A stretch of DNA of 64,000 bases, taken from contig QHXR01000006.1 of NCBI GenBank assembly GCA_003223025.1, positions 314,820 to 378,819 of the forward strand, read 5' to 3'. Below, piece by piece: positions 1 through 9,150 of this stretch; within the stretch, counting starts at the first letter, position 1; every line of letters begins with the position of its first letter. The notes beneath the pieces were generated by a model. The model worked only from the letters and a program-made list of their open reading frames with translations. It searched no databases and was not told the origin of the DNA. A program made the position numbers and the translations under genes. Origin of the DNA: Acidobacteriota bacterium (GTDB lineage: Bacteria > Acidobacteriota > Blastocatellia > Pyrinomonadales > Pyrinomonadaceae).

Positions 1-2271
1 ATAGCGTCCGCCGACATACCGCGGCCCGCCGCCAAAAAAGAACCGGCTTAAACGATACGTGGTCCAGAGATTGAAGGAGTGCGGCGGAGTATTTGTCAGC
101 TCCTTTCCCTGCTCGTAGATCGGAACGCCGTTGACGAGCGTGAACGCATTCGACTTCACAATGACGCTGTCGAGAAATGTATAGCCTGAAAAGATCTGCC
201 AATTGCGCGTGATGTTACCCGTCGCGCTGAACTCGATACCATCAAGTCGAACATCGCCATCGAGAGTCGGAGCATCCGTCGCGCTGAGTCCGGGCGTGCG
301 GGCATTGAACTTGTTAACCCGGAACACCGCGGCGCTGAGAAGAAGCTTATTGCCGAACAAGTCCCACTTCGTTCCGGCCTCGAACGTCTGCGTTTCTTCG
401 GGTGGAAGATTTGCGTCGGCAGGCGAGTAAAGAAGTCCTTCTAACGACGGATTCGCAGATGTTCCAAAGCTCGCGTAGATCGTTCCGAAATCGACAGGCT
501 TGAACACGATAGCTGCACGCCCGGACAGTATCTTGTCAGTCCTGTCGATCGGAACGAAAGAGCGATCGGACGTCACCAACGTGTTTACATTTTGACCTTT
601 GACATCGAACGAATCCCAACGCAGCCCGCCGACAAACTGCCAACGCTTTCCGATGTGAATCGTGTCGAAGAGATATCCTGCCAGCGACGTCGCATTCGCG
701 TCAGGCTCCAGCGGGTTGACCGTAATCGCGCCCGTGTAAATATCATTCGGATCCGGATTGAGAAGTGTCGTCACCGCGTTCGGAGCGACGCGCAGGATCC
801 GATGATTGTTCTCGAAAGCGAAGCTCGTTCCGAACACGGCCGAATGCTCGATCGAACCTGTCTTGAACTTCGCGGTGATATCCGTTTGGTTATCGTAGAT
901 GTCGTCGTTCGCGATCCACGAACGCATCTCACGATTTATAATCGTCGTGTTATTGCTTGCGAACCGCGGCGGCGTCGCGATCGAGTCTCGATTCGAATAG
1001 CCGTAGCGAAACTGATTTCGTAACGAGATCTTGTCGCTGAAATCGCGCTCGAACCGAGCGGTGAACAGATCGGAGCGGAGCTTCTCTTTATCGCGATCGA
1101 GATATCCGTAGAACGTATTGCGCGGAACCGGTGCGGGTCGGTCCCGATACGCGACAAGAACGTTGTTGGTGACGGGCACCCACGGAATCCCGTAGTCGGA
1201 AATATTGTCCTGACCGATATAAAAGTAACTGAGCGAGAGCCGCGTCGGAGTTCCCATTCCGACCATCACGGACGGAGCGAATCCCCATCTGCGGTTTTGC
1301 ACGACTTCGCGTCCGGGAACATCGGAGTCGTGAGCCATCGCGTTGAGCCGAAATCCGATCGTATCGGTGATTGGCAAATTCAAATCCAGCGTGCCACGCT
1401 TCGTGTTTGCAGTTCCGCCTGAAAACGAACCGGCGACCGAACGTCTCAGATTCGGAAGCTTGCTAACGAGATTTATCGTCCCGCCTGTCGAGCCGCGTCC
1501 GGTGAATGTCGAACTCGGCCCTTTTACTACTTCGACCTGATCGAGGTTGAACGGATCGCGCGACTGCGCTCCGAGATCTCGAACGCCGTCGATGTAAATA
1601 TCGTTTCGAGCGCTGAATCCGCGGATCGTCAGATTGTCACCCGCAGGAGCGCCGCCTTCGCCCGCCGTCAGAGTGATACCCGGCACGTTCGTCAGGACCT
1701 CGCGGAGCGTCGTCGCTCCCTGCTGCTTGATCACATCTGCTGAAATGACGCTTATCGTCTGCGGAGTGTCGCGGAGAGATTCTGTAAATTTTGGAGACGC
1801 GACAACCGCGGTGTTCGGACTCTCGATCGTGACCGTCGCCGACTCTGCCTCCAGTATCAACATCGCCGCACGCGGGCCGGTGAAAACAAAACTCACGCCG
1901 GTACCGTTCAGCATTCGACGCAAGGCTTGCTCGGGTGTAAAACTGCCGATAACGCCGGGGGAAGGAATGTCGAATATCAGATCATTGCCGATCTTTATCT
2001 CGATACCAGTCTTCTTCTGAAACGCCTCGATCACATCTCGCAGACTTGAAGGTTGAATGTTGAAATCGACCGGTGCGAATGCTCCGTCGATATTGGCAGT
2101 AACTTCTAACGCTCCGTTCTTTTCATGAGCATACGCCGTCATCATCCGGTGACTGTTTCCGATCGTGAATGCGACAATTGCACCCGCCGCACCGGCGGCA
2201 ACGACCCAATATCTCGGTCCTCGCACCTTCGATCCCGATCTCTGTTTTCCTTTTCCCCGCCTGATTTCCAT
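1..2271 (-). CDS. TonB-dependent siderophore receptor, Fiu/FhuE type with STN domain (partial, 3' end outside window)
   Basis: Outer-membrane receptor for ferric siderophores. The reverse strand reads open from an ATG at 2271 to the window edge (757 codons, no stop), so the C-terminal end of the barrel is missing. A hydrophobic signal or anchor segment lies at residues 21-37, an STN (secretin/TonB short N-terminal) domain at about 68-135, and a plug at about 165-270 with DNLTIRGFSARND and IYIDGVRD typical of siderophore receptors. Beta-barrel sequence follows. An STN domain can signal to an anti-sigma factor, but no FecI/FecR pair lies upstream. A Fur-like dyad 50 bp upstream fits iron control. 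The substrate (catecholate or hydroxamate) cannot be told from sequence. Confidence 0.9.
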   Translation of the reverse strand, partial: MEIRRGKGKQRSGSKVRGPRYWVVAAGAAGAIVAFTIGNSHRMMTAYAHEKNGALEVTANIDGAFAPVDFNIQPSSLRDVIEAFQKKTGIEIKIGNDLIFDIPSPGVIGSFTPEQALRRMLNGTGVSFVFTGPRAAMLILEAESATVTIESPNTAVVASPKFTESLRDTPQTISVISADVIKQQGATTLREVLTNVPGITLTAGEGGAPAGDNLTIRGFSARNDIYIDGVRDLGAQSRDPFNLDQVEVVKGPSSTFTGRGSTGGTINLVSKLPNLRRSVAGSFSGGTANTKRGTLDLNLPITDTIGFRLNAMAHDSDVPGREVVQNRRWGFAPSVMVGMGTPTRLSLSYFYIGQDNISDYGIPWVPVTNNVLVAYRDRPAPVPRNTFYGYLDRDKEKLRSDLFTARFERDFSDKISLRNQFRYGYSNRDSIATPPRFASNNTTIINREMRSWIANDDIYDNQTDITAKFKTGSIEHSAVFGTSFAFENNHRILRVAPNAVTTLLNPDPNDIYTGAITVNPLEPDANATSLAGYLFDTIHIGKRWQFVGGLRWDSFDVKGQNVNTLVTSDRSFVPIDRTDKILSGRAAIVFKPVDFGTIYASFGTSANPSLEGLLYSPADANLPPEETQTFEAGTKWDLFGNKLLLSAAVFRVNKFNARTPGLSATDAPTLDGDVRLDGIEFSATGNITRNWQIFSGYTFLDSVIVKSNAFTLVNGVPIYEQGKELTNTPPHSFNLWTTYRLSRFFFGGGPRYVGGRY

Positions 2272-2321
2272 TGTTGATCAATAAGAACTGAAAGCGTGAC
2301 CAAGTGCCTCCGATGTCCGCT

Positions 2322-2340
2322 ATTGAAAACGACTTTCAAT
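2322..2340. promoter_or_regulatory. Putative Fur box upstream of the siderophore receptor
   Basis: A 19-bp perfect dyad, ATTGAAA-N5-TTTCAAT, is centred on 2331. Its inner 15 bases match the 7-1-7 Fur consensus TGATAATnATTATCA at 11 of 14 positions by hand count. It sits about 50 bp before the start codon of the siderophore receptor, where a repressor could cover the promoter. This is inferred from position and symmetry. Confidence 0.55.
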
Positions 2341-2417
2341 TTCAGTTCTTCTACATTCAAACGGATTTCCGATTTTGTGTCAACAGGAAATATTAATTTT
2401 TAGTGGAAATGGGAGAG

Positions 2418-3212
2418 CTATTCGCCGGTAAAGCGAGGCGATCGTTTTTCGAAGAACGCTGAGACGCCTTCCTGAAAGTCCGCCGACCGTCCGGATTCGA
2501 TCTGGCAATCGGCTTCGAGTCCGAGTTGGGAAGTAAGGTCGTTCGAGAATGTCGCGTTCAGCATTCGTTTGATTCGTCCTATCGATCCGGTCGGACCGGC
2601 CGCGAGCGACGCTGCGAGTTTCTGAGCTTTGTTGATGAGGTCGGTCGCCGGGACGACCCGATTGATCATTCCGATCTCGACGGCTCTCTGCGCAGATACA
2701 GTCACTCCAGTCATCAACATTTCGGCGGCAAGTTTCTCGCCGATCGCACGCGGGAGAAAAAATGTACCACCGCAATCGGGCGATAATCCGATCCGCACGA
2801 ATGCTTCGTTGAAGCTTGCGTCATCCGTAGCGAGAACAAGATCGCATGCAAGAGCGAAGTTCGTTCCGGCTCCGGCGCATACTCCGTTAACCGCTGCGAT
2901 AAACGGAATTGGTGTTTCCCGGATCAATCTAATAACTTCATGCAGAGCCTTTAGCGGAGCGTCGAGAAAAGCTTCGATGTTCCCTTCCGCTTCGTCCATC
3001 GCCTTCATCTCTCGGAGATCTCCGCCCGAACAGAACGCCCTGCCTGAGCCGGTAAGGATCACCGCGCGAGCATCGTCCGCGATCGCCTGCCGAACTGCGG
3101 CCGCGAGATCTTTGCCAAGCTGGAGCGAAAGCGCATTCAACGCGTCGGGGCGATTCATCTGAATCGTCGCGACTCCGTTGTCGAGGCTGTAAAGAACGGT
3201 CTCGAAGTTCAT
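2418..3212 (-). CDS. Enoyl-CoA hydratase/isomerase family protein
   Basis: Crotonase-fold enzyme (264 aa) acting on an acyl-CoA thioester. The oxyanion-hole segments are CSGGDL (61-66) and NGVCAGAG (109-116). The motif IGLSPDCGG places an Asp at 146 where PaaG-type isomerases carry their catalytic acid, while the second Glu of classical hydratases is not evident. An isomerase or ring-opening role is therefore as likely as simple hydration. It stands upstream of the receptor on the same strand with a gap of about 145 bp and has no beta-oxidation partners nearby. The exact substrate is unknown. Confidence 0.88.
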   Translation of the reverse strand: MNFETVLYSLDNGVATIQMNRPDALNALSLQLGKDLAAAVRQAIADDARAVILTGSGRAFCSGGDLREMKAMDEAEGNIEAFLDAPLKALHEVIRLIRETPIPFIAAVNGVCAGAGTNFALACDLVLATDDASFNEAFVRIGLSPDCGGTFFLPRAIGEKLAAEMLMTGVTVSAQRAVEIGMINRVVPATDLINKAQKLAASLAAGPTGSIGRIKRMLNATFSNDLTSQLGLEADCQIESGRSADFQEGVSAFFEKRSPRFTGE

Positions 3213-3263
3213 AGATTTTTGGAATGTGAATGGAAACCGCGGGCGAAAAGTTTGATCGACAAG

Positions 3264-3545
3264 TCAGGCAAATCGGGCTCGCGAGCGGCTTGCCTCGTGG
3301 CACTCGCGACAGAGCACAGTTCGACCAACCTTTGGCTGAAACGGAACTTGATCGTGCTTTCCGCAGTTATCGCAAACGATCTCATATCGTTTTCGAGAAT
3401 CGTCTCCGTCAGCAGATTTTTTCGAACGACACTTCGCACACCGTTGGGGCGACATCATGTTCCGCTGGTAAAAGATCTCCTGCTCCTTTTCGGTGAAAAG
3501 GAAGGTCTCTTTACACTGAACGCACGTAGTCTCGACGTCCGGCAT
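3264..3545 (-). CDS. Small double zinc-ribbon protein
   Basis: A 93-residue protein with two four-cysteine zinc knuckles: C8/C11/C36/C39 (around FLFTEKEQEIFYQ, the probable zinc-ribbon family) and C58/C61/C79/C82 (with VPFQPKVGR between). The second module resembles the CxxC zinc-binding domain common in small bacterial proteins. The start at 3545 is chosen over an upstream in-frame codon because AGGAGA lies 7 nt before this ATG. Role unknown; nucleic-acid or protein binding is plausible. It precedes the enoyl-CoA hydratase gene on the same strand. Confidence 0.8.
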   Translation of the reverse strand: MPDVETTCVQCKETFLFTEKEQEIFYQRNMMSPQRCAKCRSKKSADGDDSRKRYEIVCDNCGKHDQVPFQPKVGRTVLCRECHEASRSRARFA

Positions 3546-3623
3546 AGTCTTCTCTCCTAAATTATCCGTTACTAAAGGGTGACGCGGAAATTCTAACACA
3601 AAGCGTTGGAAAATATTGCAAAC

Positions 3624-4568
3624 TTAAACGCCTGTTAACGCCTGCACGTGCAGACGTACAGTTTCGCCTAATGTATCGAGGTTGTAACCGCCCTCGAGAC
3701 AGGAAACTACGCGACCGTCGCATGCGTCGTCGGCCCACTGCATCACGGTCTTTGTCATCGATCCAAAATCAGGGTCTTCCAATTTCAACTGGCCGAGCGG
3801 ATCGGTCAGATGAGCATCGAACCCCGCCGAAATGAAGATCAGGTCAGGCTTGATCTTGGATGCGATTTCCTCGATCGCCGATTCGAAAACTCTCTTTTGT
3901 TCATCGGCTGACGTAAGCGCTTTCAACGGAGTATTGAGAGTCGCACCAAGTCCTTTTCCCTGTCCGGTTTCGCCCCGCGATCCGGTTCCGGGGTACCACG
4001 GATATTGATGCATGGAAAAAAAGAAAACAGATGAGTCGGAATAGAAAATTCCCTGCGTGCCGTTTCCGTGATGCACGTCCCAGTCGATGATCGCGACGCG
4101 CTCGATCTCTTTGTACTTGTTCTGCGCGTAACGGGCCGCAACTGCGACGTTGTTGAAGATACAAAATCCCATCGCATGTTCGGCAGTCGCGTGATGTCCC
4201 GGAGGTCGGACTGCGACAAAAGCATTTCGCGCTTCGCCTTGCATGACGGCATCGACAGCGGTGACTGCACCTCCGGCGGCGAACATCGCGGCGTCGAATG
4301 ATTTCATCGAGATCACTGTGTCCGCGTCGAGACGATGAACACCCTCCGCAAATGCATTCTCGACTCGCTTGAAATGTTCTTTCGTGTGCGCCGCCTGAAC
4401 GATTCCCTGCTGCGCTTTCTCGGGCGTGATCTCGATCAAGCTCGTCCCAAGCTCCTCATCGCCCTTGATCGCATCGATGACGACACGATACCGCGCGGGA
4501 GTCTCGGGATGTCCGAAACCCGTGTCGTGCTTTTCGTAAATTGGGTGATGAATCAGCGCTGTCGTCAT
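3624..4568 (-). CDS. Histone deacetylase family (acetoin-utilisation/acetylpolyamine amidohydrolase-like) hydrolase
   Basis: Zinc-dependent deacetylase of the arginase-deacetylase fold (314 aa). The tandem His pair is in RPPGHHA (H125, H126). The zinc ligands are in DWDVHHGNG (D164, H166) and GFDAH (D251), and the transition-state Tyr is in LEGGYNL (Y295). All catalytic residues are present, so it should be active. The natural substrate of bacterial members is usually an acetylated small amine or a protein such as acetyl-CoA synthetase; neither is encoded beside it. It is divergent from the hydroxyproline operon, with 80 bp between the starts. Confidence 0.9.
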   Translation of the reverse strand: MTTALIHHPIYEKHDTGFGHPETPARYRVVIDAIKGDEELGTSLIEITPEKAQQGIVQAAHTKEHFKRVENAFAEGVHRLDADTVISMKSFDAAMFAAGGAVTAVDAVMQGEARNAFVAVRPPGHHATAEHAMGFCIFNNVAVAARYAQNKYKEIERVAIIDWDVHHGNGTQGIFYSDSSVFFFSMHQYPWYPGTGSRGETGQGKGLGATLNTPLKALTSADEQKRVFESAIEEIASKIKPDLIFISAGFDAHLTDPLGQLKLEDPDFGSMTKTVMQWADDACDGRVVSCLEGGYNLDTLGETVRLHVQALTGV

Positions 4569-4595
4569 AGCCTGAGGCTATCACAAAGCGGTGGA

Positions 4596-4626
4596 ATTTC
4601 GAGGTCTGCCCGGTTAGGGTTATACT
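4596..4626 (+). promoter_or_regulatory. Possible promoter of the hydroxyproline operon
   Basis: TATACT at 4621-4626 is a good -10 element 22 bp before the epimerase ATG. The region about 17 bp upstream (near 4598) has only a poor -35 match. No inverted repeat for a known regulator was seen in the 80-bp divergent gap. Confidence 0.3.
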
Positions 4627-4648
4627 TTCGTTTCTGTCATTCATCTCT

Positions 4649-5590
4649 ATGTCCACTCAACAGCGGATCAAGGCGATCGACTCTCACACGGGCGGCGAAC
4701 CTACTCGGGTCGTTATCGCAGGTTTTCCGGATCTCGGCAGCGGTCCGATCGACGAACGTCTCGGTCGATTCCGTCGCGATCATGACGACCTTCGCGCTGC
4801 GATCGTTCGCGAACCGCGCGGACATGACGCGATGGTCGGCGCACTTTTGTGCGAGCCTGTCGACGCCGCGAACGCGGCAGGCGTGATCTTCTTCAACAAC
4901 GTCGGCTATCTCGGCATGTGCGGCCACGGCACGATCGGATTGGTTCGAACGTTGGAGCACATGGGCAGGATCGGACCGGGCAAACACGTGATCGAGACGC
5001 CGGTTGGTACGGTCGAAGCCGAGCTGGAATCCGACGGATTTGTCTCGATCACAAACGTGCCGAGCTATAGATTGGCGAAAGATGTTGCTGTCGATGTCGA
5101 AGGAGTCGGAACCGTGAAGGGCGATATCGCGTGGGGCGGAAACTGGTTCTTTTTGATCGGTGAACATTCGATAGATGTGAGCATGCAGAATCTTGCTCAA
5201 CTAACCGATTTCTCCACACGCGTTCGAGCGGCACTGACGGCGAAGAATATCACCGGCAAAGACGGTGCGGAGATCGATCACATCGAAGTGTTCTCATCGA
5301 CGCCAAATGCCGACAGCCGAAATTTCGTTCTGTGTCCCGGCATCGAGTACGACCGCTCGCCGTGCGGAACTGGCACTAGCGCAAAGCTCGCGTGTCTGTA
5401 CGCCGACGGGAAAATTAAGGAAGGAGATGTATGGCGTCAGGAAAGTATCACAGGGACGATCTTTGAAGGACGGGTCAGCCTTGACGGGGAAAAACTAATC
5501 CCGGTCATCCGCGGTCCAGCGTACGTCACGGCGGAGACCGAGCTCATTCTGGACGCGGACGATCCGCTACGTTTCGGAATCGACAAATGA
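4649..5590 (+). CDS. lhpA: 4-hydroxyproline 2-epimerase (proline racemase family)
   Basis: Converts trans-4-hydroxy-L-proline to cis-4-hydroxy-D-proline, the first step of bacterial hydroxyproline breakdown. The protein is 313 aa. Both catalytic cysteines of the family are present: C91 in GMCGHGT and C239 in [11 protein letters not shown]. The Cys/Cys pair fits an epimerase/racemase and not the Thr/Cys dehydratase. It is the first gene of a tightly overlapping operon, and its stop overlaps the next start (ATGA at 5587-5590). The following genes supply the rest of the pathway, which strongly favours hydroxyproline over proline as substrate. Confidence 0.92.
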   Translation: MSTQQRIKAIDSHTGGEPTRVVIAGFPDLGSGPIDERLGRFRRDHDDLRAAIVREPRGHDAMVGALLCEPVDAANAAGVIFFNNVGYLGMCGHGTIGLVRTLEHMGRIGPGKHVIETPVGTVEAELESDGFVSITNVPSYRLAKDVAVDVEGVGTVKGDIAWGGNWFFLIGEHSIDVSMQNLAQLTDFSTRVRAALTAKNITGKDGAEIDHIEVFSSTPNADSRNFVLCPGIEYDRSPCGTGTSAKLACLYADGKIKEGDVWRQESITGTIFEGRVSLDGEKLIPVIRGPAYVTAETELILDADDPLRFGIDK

Positions 5591-6699
5591 GTTACGACGT
5601 CGTGATCGTCGGTTCAGGAATCGTCGGCGCAGCGTGCGCGGCGAGTTTGTCCGCTTCACGACTTCGCGTTCTCGTGCTCGATTCAAGCGGCATCGCCACC
5701 GGCACAACCGCGGCCGGCATGGGACATATCGTTCTCATGGATGACAGCGAAGCGCAGTTGGCATTAACCGGTTACTCGCGGAAATTGTGGAATACGCTTG
5801 CCCAGGAGCTTCCGGCCGACGCCGAGTACGAACACTGCGGAACGATCTGGGTCGCGGCTGACGAGGATGAGATGAACGAGGTCCGGCGGAAGCAGATCGT
5901 ATACGCGAGTCATGGATCTGACGCCGAGATACTCGACGGACGAGCGTTGCGAGAGCTCGAGCCAAACCTCCGCGGCGGTCTCGCCGGCGGTCTTCTCGTT
6001 CAGGACGACAGCGTCGTCTATCAACTCTGTGCGACAAAGTTTCTCATCGAGCGGGCAGCGCGATACGGAACCACGATCCGGACCGGAACGAACGTCATTG
6101 AGATATCCGACGATGGCGTCAGACTTGAGAACGGTGAAGTGATCGCGGCCGGCGTTATCATAAATGCTGCAGGAGTTTTTGCGTCCGAACTCAGTCCGGA
6201 ATTGAAGATCGTCAAACGAAAGGGCCATCTCGCGATAACCGAGCGTTATCCGAATTTTGTACGTCATCAACTTATCGAGCTCGGCTATCTGAAATCGGCG
6301 CACGGCAGCGACGGGGATTCGGTCGCTTTTAATGTTCAGCCGCGAATCACCGGACAAATCCTACTTGGCTCGTCGCGACAGTTCGGCGTCGAGAGCAATC
6401 AGATCGACTTCGAAATCTTGAAGCGGATGACGAACCGAGCTTTCGAATACATGCCGGATCTGAAAACGCTTTCGACCGTCCGCGTATGGACTGGATTCCG
6501 TCCGGCGACATCCGACAATCTTCCGTACATCGGAAAGATTCCCGGACATGAAAACGTCTACGCCGCGGCCGGTCACGAAGGGCTCGGCATAACGACGTCG
6601 CTCGGAACCGCCGAGCTGCTGACATCTGCGATCCTCGGAAAGAAACCGGCGATCCCTATCGAACCTTATCTCCCGTCACGAACAATAACCGAGCATTGA
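5587..6699 (+). CDS. lhpB: D-hydroxyproline dehydrogenase, DAO-type FAD subunit
   Basis: FAD-dependent amine dehydrogenase of the glycine/D-amino-acid oxidase family (370 aa). The dinucleotide-binding motif [13 protein letters not shown] starts at residue 6. A C-terminal [17 protein letters not shown] segment is typical of DAO-like enzymes. It should oxidise cis-4-hydroxy-D-proline to 1-pyrroline-4-hydroxy-2-carboxylate and pass electrons to the ferredoxin-like and second flavin subunits encoded next. The start overlaps the epimerase stop by 4 nt. Subunit assignment comes from comparison with Pseudomonas Lhp proteins as known to the annotator. Confidence 0.87.
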   Translation: MSYDVVIVGSGIVGAACAASLSASRLRVLVLDSSGIATGTTAAGMGHIVLMDDSEAQLALTGYSRKLWNTLAQELPADAEYEHCGTIWVAADEDEMNEVRRKQIVYASHGSDAEILDGRALRELEPNLRGGLAGGLLVQDDSVVYQLCATKFLIERAARYGTTIRTGTNVIEISDDGVRLENGEVIAAGVIINAAGVFASELSPELKIVKRKGHLAITERYPNFVRHQLIELGYLKSAHGSDGDSVAFNVQPRITGQILLGSSRQFGVESNQIDFEILKRMTNRAFEYMPDLKTLSTVRVWTGFRPATSDNLPYIGKIPGHENVYAAAGHEGLGITTSLGTAELLTSAILGKKPAIPIEPYLPSRTITEH

Positions 6700-6935
6700 T
6701 CACACTCACCATCAACAAGATATCGATCACGGTCGACGAAGGCACTACCATCGCCGCGGCTATTTTGAATGCGGGCGTGACGGCATTTCGAAAGTCGGTG
6801 ACCGGCGAACCGCGCGGAGCTGTGTGCGGAATGGGAATTTGTTTCGAATGTCGCGTGACGATCGACGGCATTGCACATCAGCGCAGTTGCAACGTCATCG
6901 CGGCTGACGGAATGGAGGTCGTGACGGATGAATAA
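6696..6935 (+). CDS. lhpF: D-hydroxyproline dehydrogenase, small (2Fe-2S) subunit
   Basis: A 79-residue 2Fe-2S protein of the Fer2_4 type. Four cysteines are arranged CGMGICFEC plus a distal RSC, the expected plant-type cluster layout. The start is TTG at 6696, which overlaps the upstream TGA stop (TTGA). No ATG exists early enough in this frame. It bridges the two flavoprotein subunits encoded on either side, as in heterotrimeric D-hydroxyproline and HcnABC-type dehydrogenases. Its stop lies inside the next gene (8-nt overlap). Confidence 0.87.
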   Translation: MITLTINKISITVDEGTTIAAAILNAGVTAFRKSVTGEPRGAVCGMGICFECRVTIDGIAHQRSCNVIAADGMEVVTDE

Positions 6936-8157
6936 AGTAACGACCGATGTTCTCATCGTCGGCGGCGGCCCGGCCGGGATGTCTGCCGCCGTCGCGGCGT
7001 CGGGAAATGACGACGTCAGGATCACGGTTGTCGATGACAACCCTCGGATTGGCGGACAGATCTGGCGGGCAGAGCTTGGAAAACTTAAATCAGTCGAAGC
7101 TCTCGAGCTTCTCGCCCTACTCGATCAACAATGGATCACGCTCGTGAACAACGCTTCAGTTTTTTCGAACGATGGCAGTTCCGTGCTCGCTGAAACTCCT
7201 TCCGGAAGGATTCAGATCGAATACAAAAGCCTCATTCTTGCGACCGGTGCTCGCGAGCGTCTTCTTCCTTTCCCCGGATGGACGCTTCCAAACGTTTTGG
7301 GTGCCGCCGGGCTACAGGCGTTGGTAAAGGGCGGATTAGATGTTCAGGATAAGCGAATCGTCGTCGCGGGAACCGGACCGCTCCTCCTTGTCGCTGCAGA
7401 ATATCTCACATCCAAAGGCGCTCGAATTGTCGCGATCTGCGAACAGACAACGAATAAAAAACTCGATCGGTTTGCTCTCGGATTATGGAGATCACCATCA
7501 AAAATAGTTCAGGGAATTTCGTTACGCAGCAAGCTTCGGGGGATTCCTTACTATCGAAACGCGTGGGTCACTAAGGCTGATTTGCAAAGTGTGACGATCC
7601 AGCATTTCGGACAGACCACGGACATCGAGTGCGACATGTTCGCGTGCGGATTTCATCTTGTTCCGAACATCGAGCTCGCCCAACTTCTCGGGTGCGAAGT
7701 CGCTGATGGTTTTGTATCGGTCGATGATTATCAGCAGACTTCAATATCGGACGTGTATTGTGCCGGCGAGCCGACGAGCATCGGCGGGGTTGAAGCCGCG
7801 GTGGTCGAAGGAAAGATCGCGGGTTTCGCTGCGACCGGGCAAATCATAGAAGCCAATTCGCTGTTTCGAGCTCGAAAAAAAACAACGGCATTCGCGAAAG
7901 CATTGGATCAAGCGTTTGAGCTTCGCGATGAGTTGAAGACACTCGCGGCGAGCTCGACGATCGTCTGTCGCTGCGAAGATGTACAATATGGAAAACTGAC
8001 TGACCACGACGATTTTCGAATGGCGAAACTGCAAACGCGATGCGGGATGGGAGCATGCCAGGGACGCATCTGCGGCGCAGCAGTTGAATTTCTTTTTGGT
8101 TGGAAAGACCGCTCAGTCAGACCGCCGATATTTCCGGTAAAGATGGAGAACCTATGA
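6928..8157 (+). CDS. lhpE: D-hydroxyproline dehydrogenase, FAD/NAD-type subunit with C-terminal BFD-like iron-sulfur domain
   Basis: Pyridine-nucleotide-disulfide-oxidoreductase-like flavoprotein (409 aa). VLIVGGGPAGMSAA at the N-terminus binds FAD, and VVAGTGPLLLVAAEYL mid-protein is the second nucleotide fold. The C-terminal BFD-like region carries CRCEDV and CGMGACQGRIC, which would ligate a further 2Fe-2S cluster. This is the electron-transfer partner of the DAO-type subunit (HcnB/OoxA-like). The start overlaps the ferredoxin subunit by 8 nt and the stop overlaps the next start (ATGA), so all five genes to 9068 are probably translationally coupled. Confidence 0.87.
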   Translation: MNKVTTDVLIVGGGPAGMSAAVAASGNDDVRITVVDDNPRIGGQIWRAELGKLKSVEALELLALLDQQWITLVNNASVFSNDGSSVLAETPSGRIQIEYKSLILATGARERLLPFPGWTLPNVLGAAGLQALVKGGLDVQDKRIVVAGTGPLLLVAAEYLTSKGARIVAICEQTTNKKLDRFALGLWRSPSKIVQGISLRSKLRGIPYYRNAWVTKADLQSVTIQHFGQTTDIECDMFACGFHLVPNIELAQLLGCEVADGFVSVDDYQQTSISDVYCAGEPTSIGGVEAAVVEGKIAGFAATGQIIEANSLFRARKKTTAFAKALDQAFELRDELKTLAASSTIVCRCEDVQYGKLTDHDDFRMAKLQTRCGMGACQGRICGAAVEFLFGWKDRSVRPPIFPVKMENL

Positions 8158-9068
8158 CGATGAATTGGGCGGGCGTCATGCCTGCGATCACAACTTGCTT
8201 CGATGAGAATCTAGAGATCGATCACGAGTTCACCACGAAACACGTGAAGTGGCTCGTGGAAAACGGATGCACGGGTATCGTGACGAACGGCAGTCTCGGT
8301 GAAGGCGGTGCGCTCTCGCTCGATGAGAAGATCGCATTGTGGAAGACGTGCGTCTCGGCAGTTGAAGTCCCGATCGTCGCGGCGATCGCGTCGATGACGA
8401 CCGAAGATGCTGTCCGTCAAGCTCAAGCGGCACGCGATGCCGGCTGCACCGGTTTGATGGTGTTACCGCCATACATCTATCGCGGCGACGCACGCGAGAT
8501 GAAGCAGCATATCGCGACTGTGTGTGCAGCCACGGAACTCTCGTGCATGCTCTACAACAATCCCGTTGCGTACGGCACCGATTTCTTGCCGGAACAGGTC
8601 GCTGAGATGGCGCATGAGATTCCGAATCTTCACGCCGTAAAAGAATCGAGCACGGATGTTCGCCGCATCACTGCGATCCGGGCTCTGGCGGGCGATCGGC
8701 TGCGGATCTTCGTCGGAGTAGATGACGTGATCGTCGAAGGAATCGCCGCAGGCGCCGTCGGATGGATCGCCGGACTTGTGAGTGCGTTTCCGAAAGAGTC
8801 GGTCGATCTGTTCAACTACGCGATGAAGGGCGACGATCAGCGGGCTCGTGAAATTTACGAATGGTTCCTGCCACTGCTACGACTCGACACGGTTCCGAAA
8901 TTTGTGCAGTTGATAAAGCTGGTTCAGGAAAAAGTCGGCTGGGGCTCGACGCGAGTGCGTCCCCCGCGCCTCGAGCTTGTCGGTGAAGAGCTCGCGGAGA
9001 CTTTGAAGATAATCGACACCGCGATCGCTAATCGGCCCGACGCGTCGATGACAGTGCCCGCAAGTTGA
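8154..9068 (+). CDS. lhpC: 1-pyrroline-4-hydroxy-2-carboxylate deaminase (DapA family)
   Basis: Class I aldolase of the dihydrodipicolinate synthase family (304 aa). The Schiff-base lysine is K163 (LHAVKES) and the proton-relay tyrosine Y134 (MLYNNP). GSLGE (46-50) replaces the GTTGE loop of true DapA. In hydroxyproline catabolism this fold deaminates the cyclic imine to 2-oxoglutarate semialdehyde. The start at 8154 is preferred over an upstream in-frame codon because it overlaps the previous stop (ATGA), like the rest of the operon. A lysine-biosynthesis DapA is unlikely in this setting. Confidence 0.86.
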   Translation: MTMNWAGVMPAITTCFDENLEIDHEFTTKHVKWLVENGCTGIVTNGSLGEGGALSLDEKIALWKTCVSAVEVPIVAAIASMTTEDAVRQAQAARDAGCTGLMVLPPYIYRGDAREMKQHIATVCAATELSCMLYNNPVAYGTDFLPEQVAEMAHEIPNLHAVKESSTDVRRITAIRALAGDRLRIFVGVDDVIVEGIAAGAVGWIAGLVSAFPKESVDLFNYAMKGDDQRAREIYEWFLPLLRLDTVPKFVQLIKLVQEKVGWGSTRVRPPRLELVGEELAETLKIIDTAIANRPDASMTVPAS

Positions 9069-9074
9069 ATGATT

Positions 9075-9098
9075 TCTTAGCGTCTTGGCGTCTTTGGG
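9075..9098 (+). repeat. Three-unit octamer array between the deaminase and dehydrogenase genes
   Basis: TCTTAGCG, TCTTGGCG and TCTTTGGG follow each other, and a weak partly complementary arm (around AAAGACACCAAGAG) lies at 9120-9133. The array occupies the only real gap (82 bp) in the hydroxyproline operon. A hairpin could modulate expression of the last gene; no T-run follows, so a terminator is not supported. Confidence 0.5.
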
Positions 9099-9150
9099 TG
9101 AACATCTGATTTTCACTTAAAGACACCAAGAGGCAATGAGTTGATGAATT

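Noticed and set aside
592..1023. ORFs on the plus strand of the first 2 kb
   Set aside because: All are shadows of the partial siderophore receptor on the minus strand, which stays open through the window edge.
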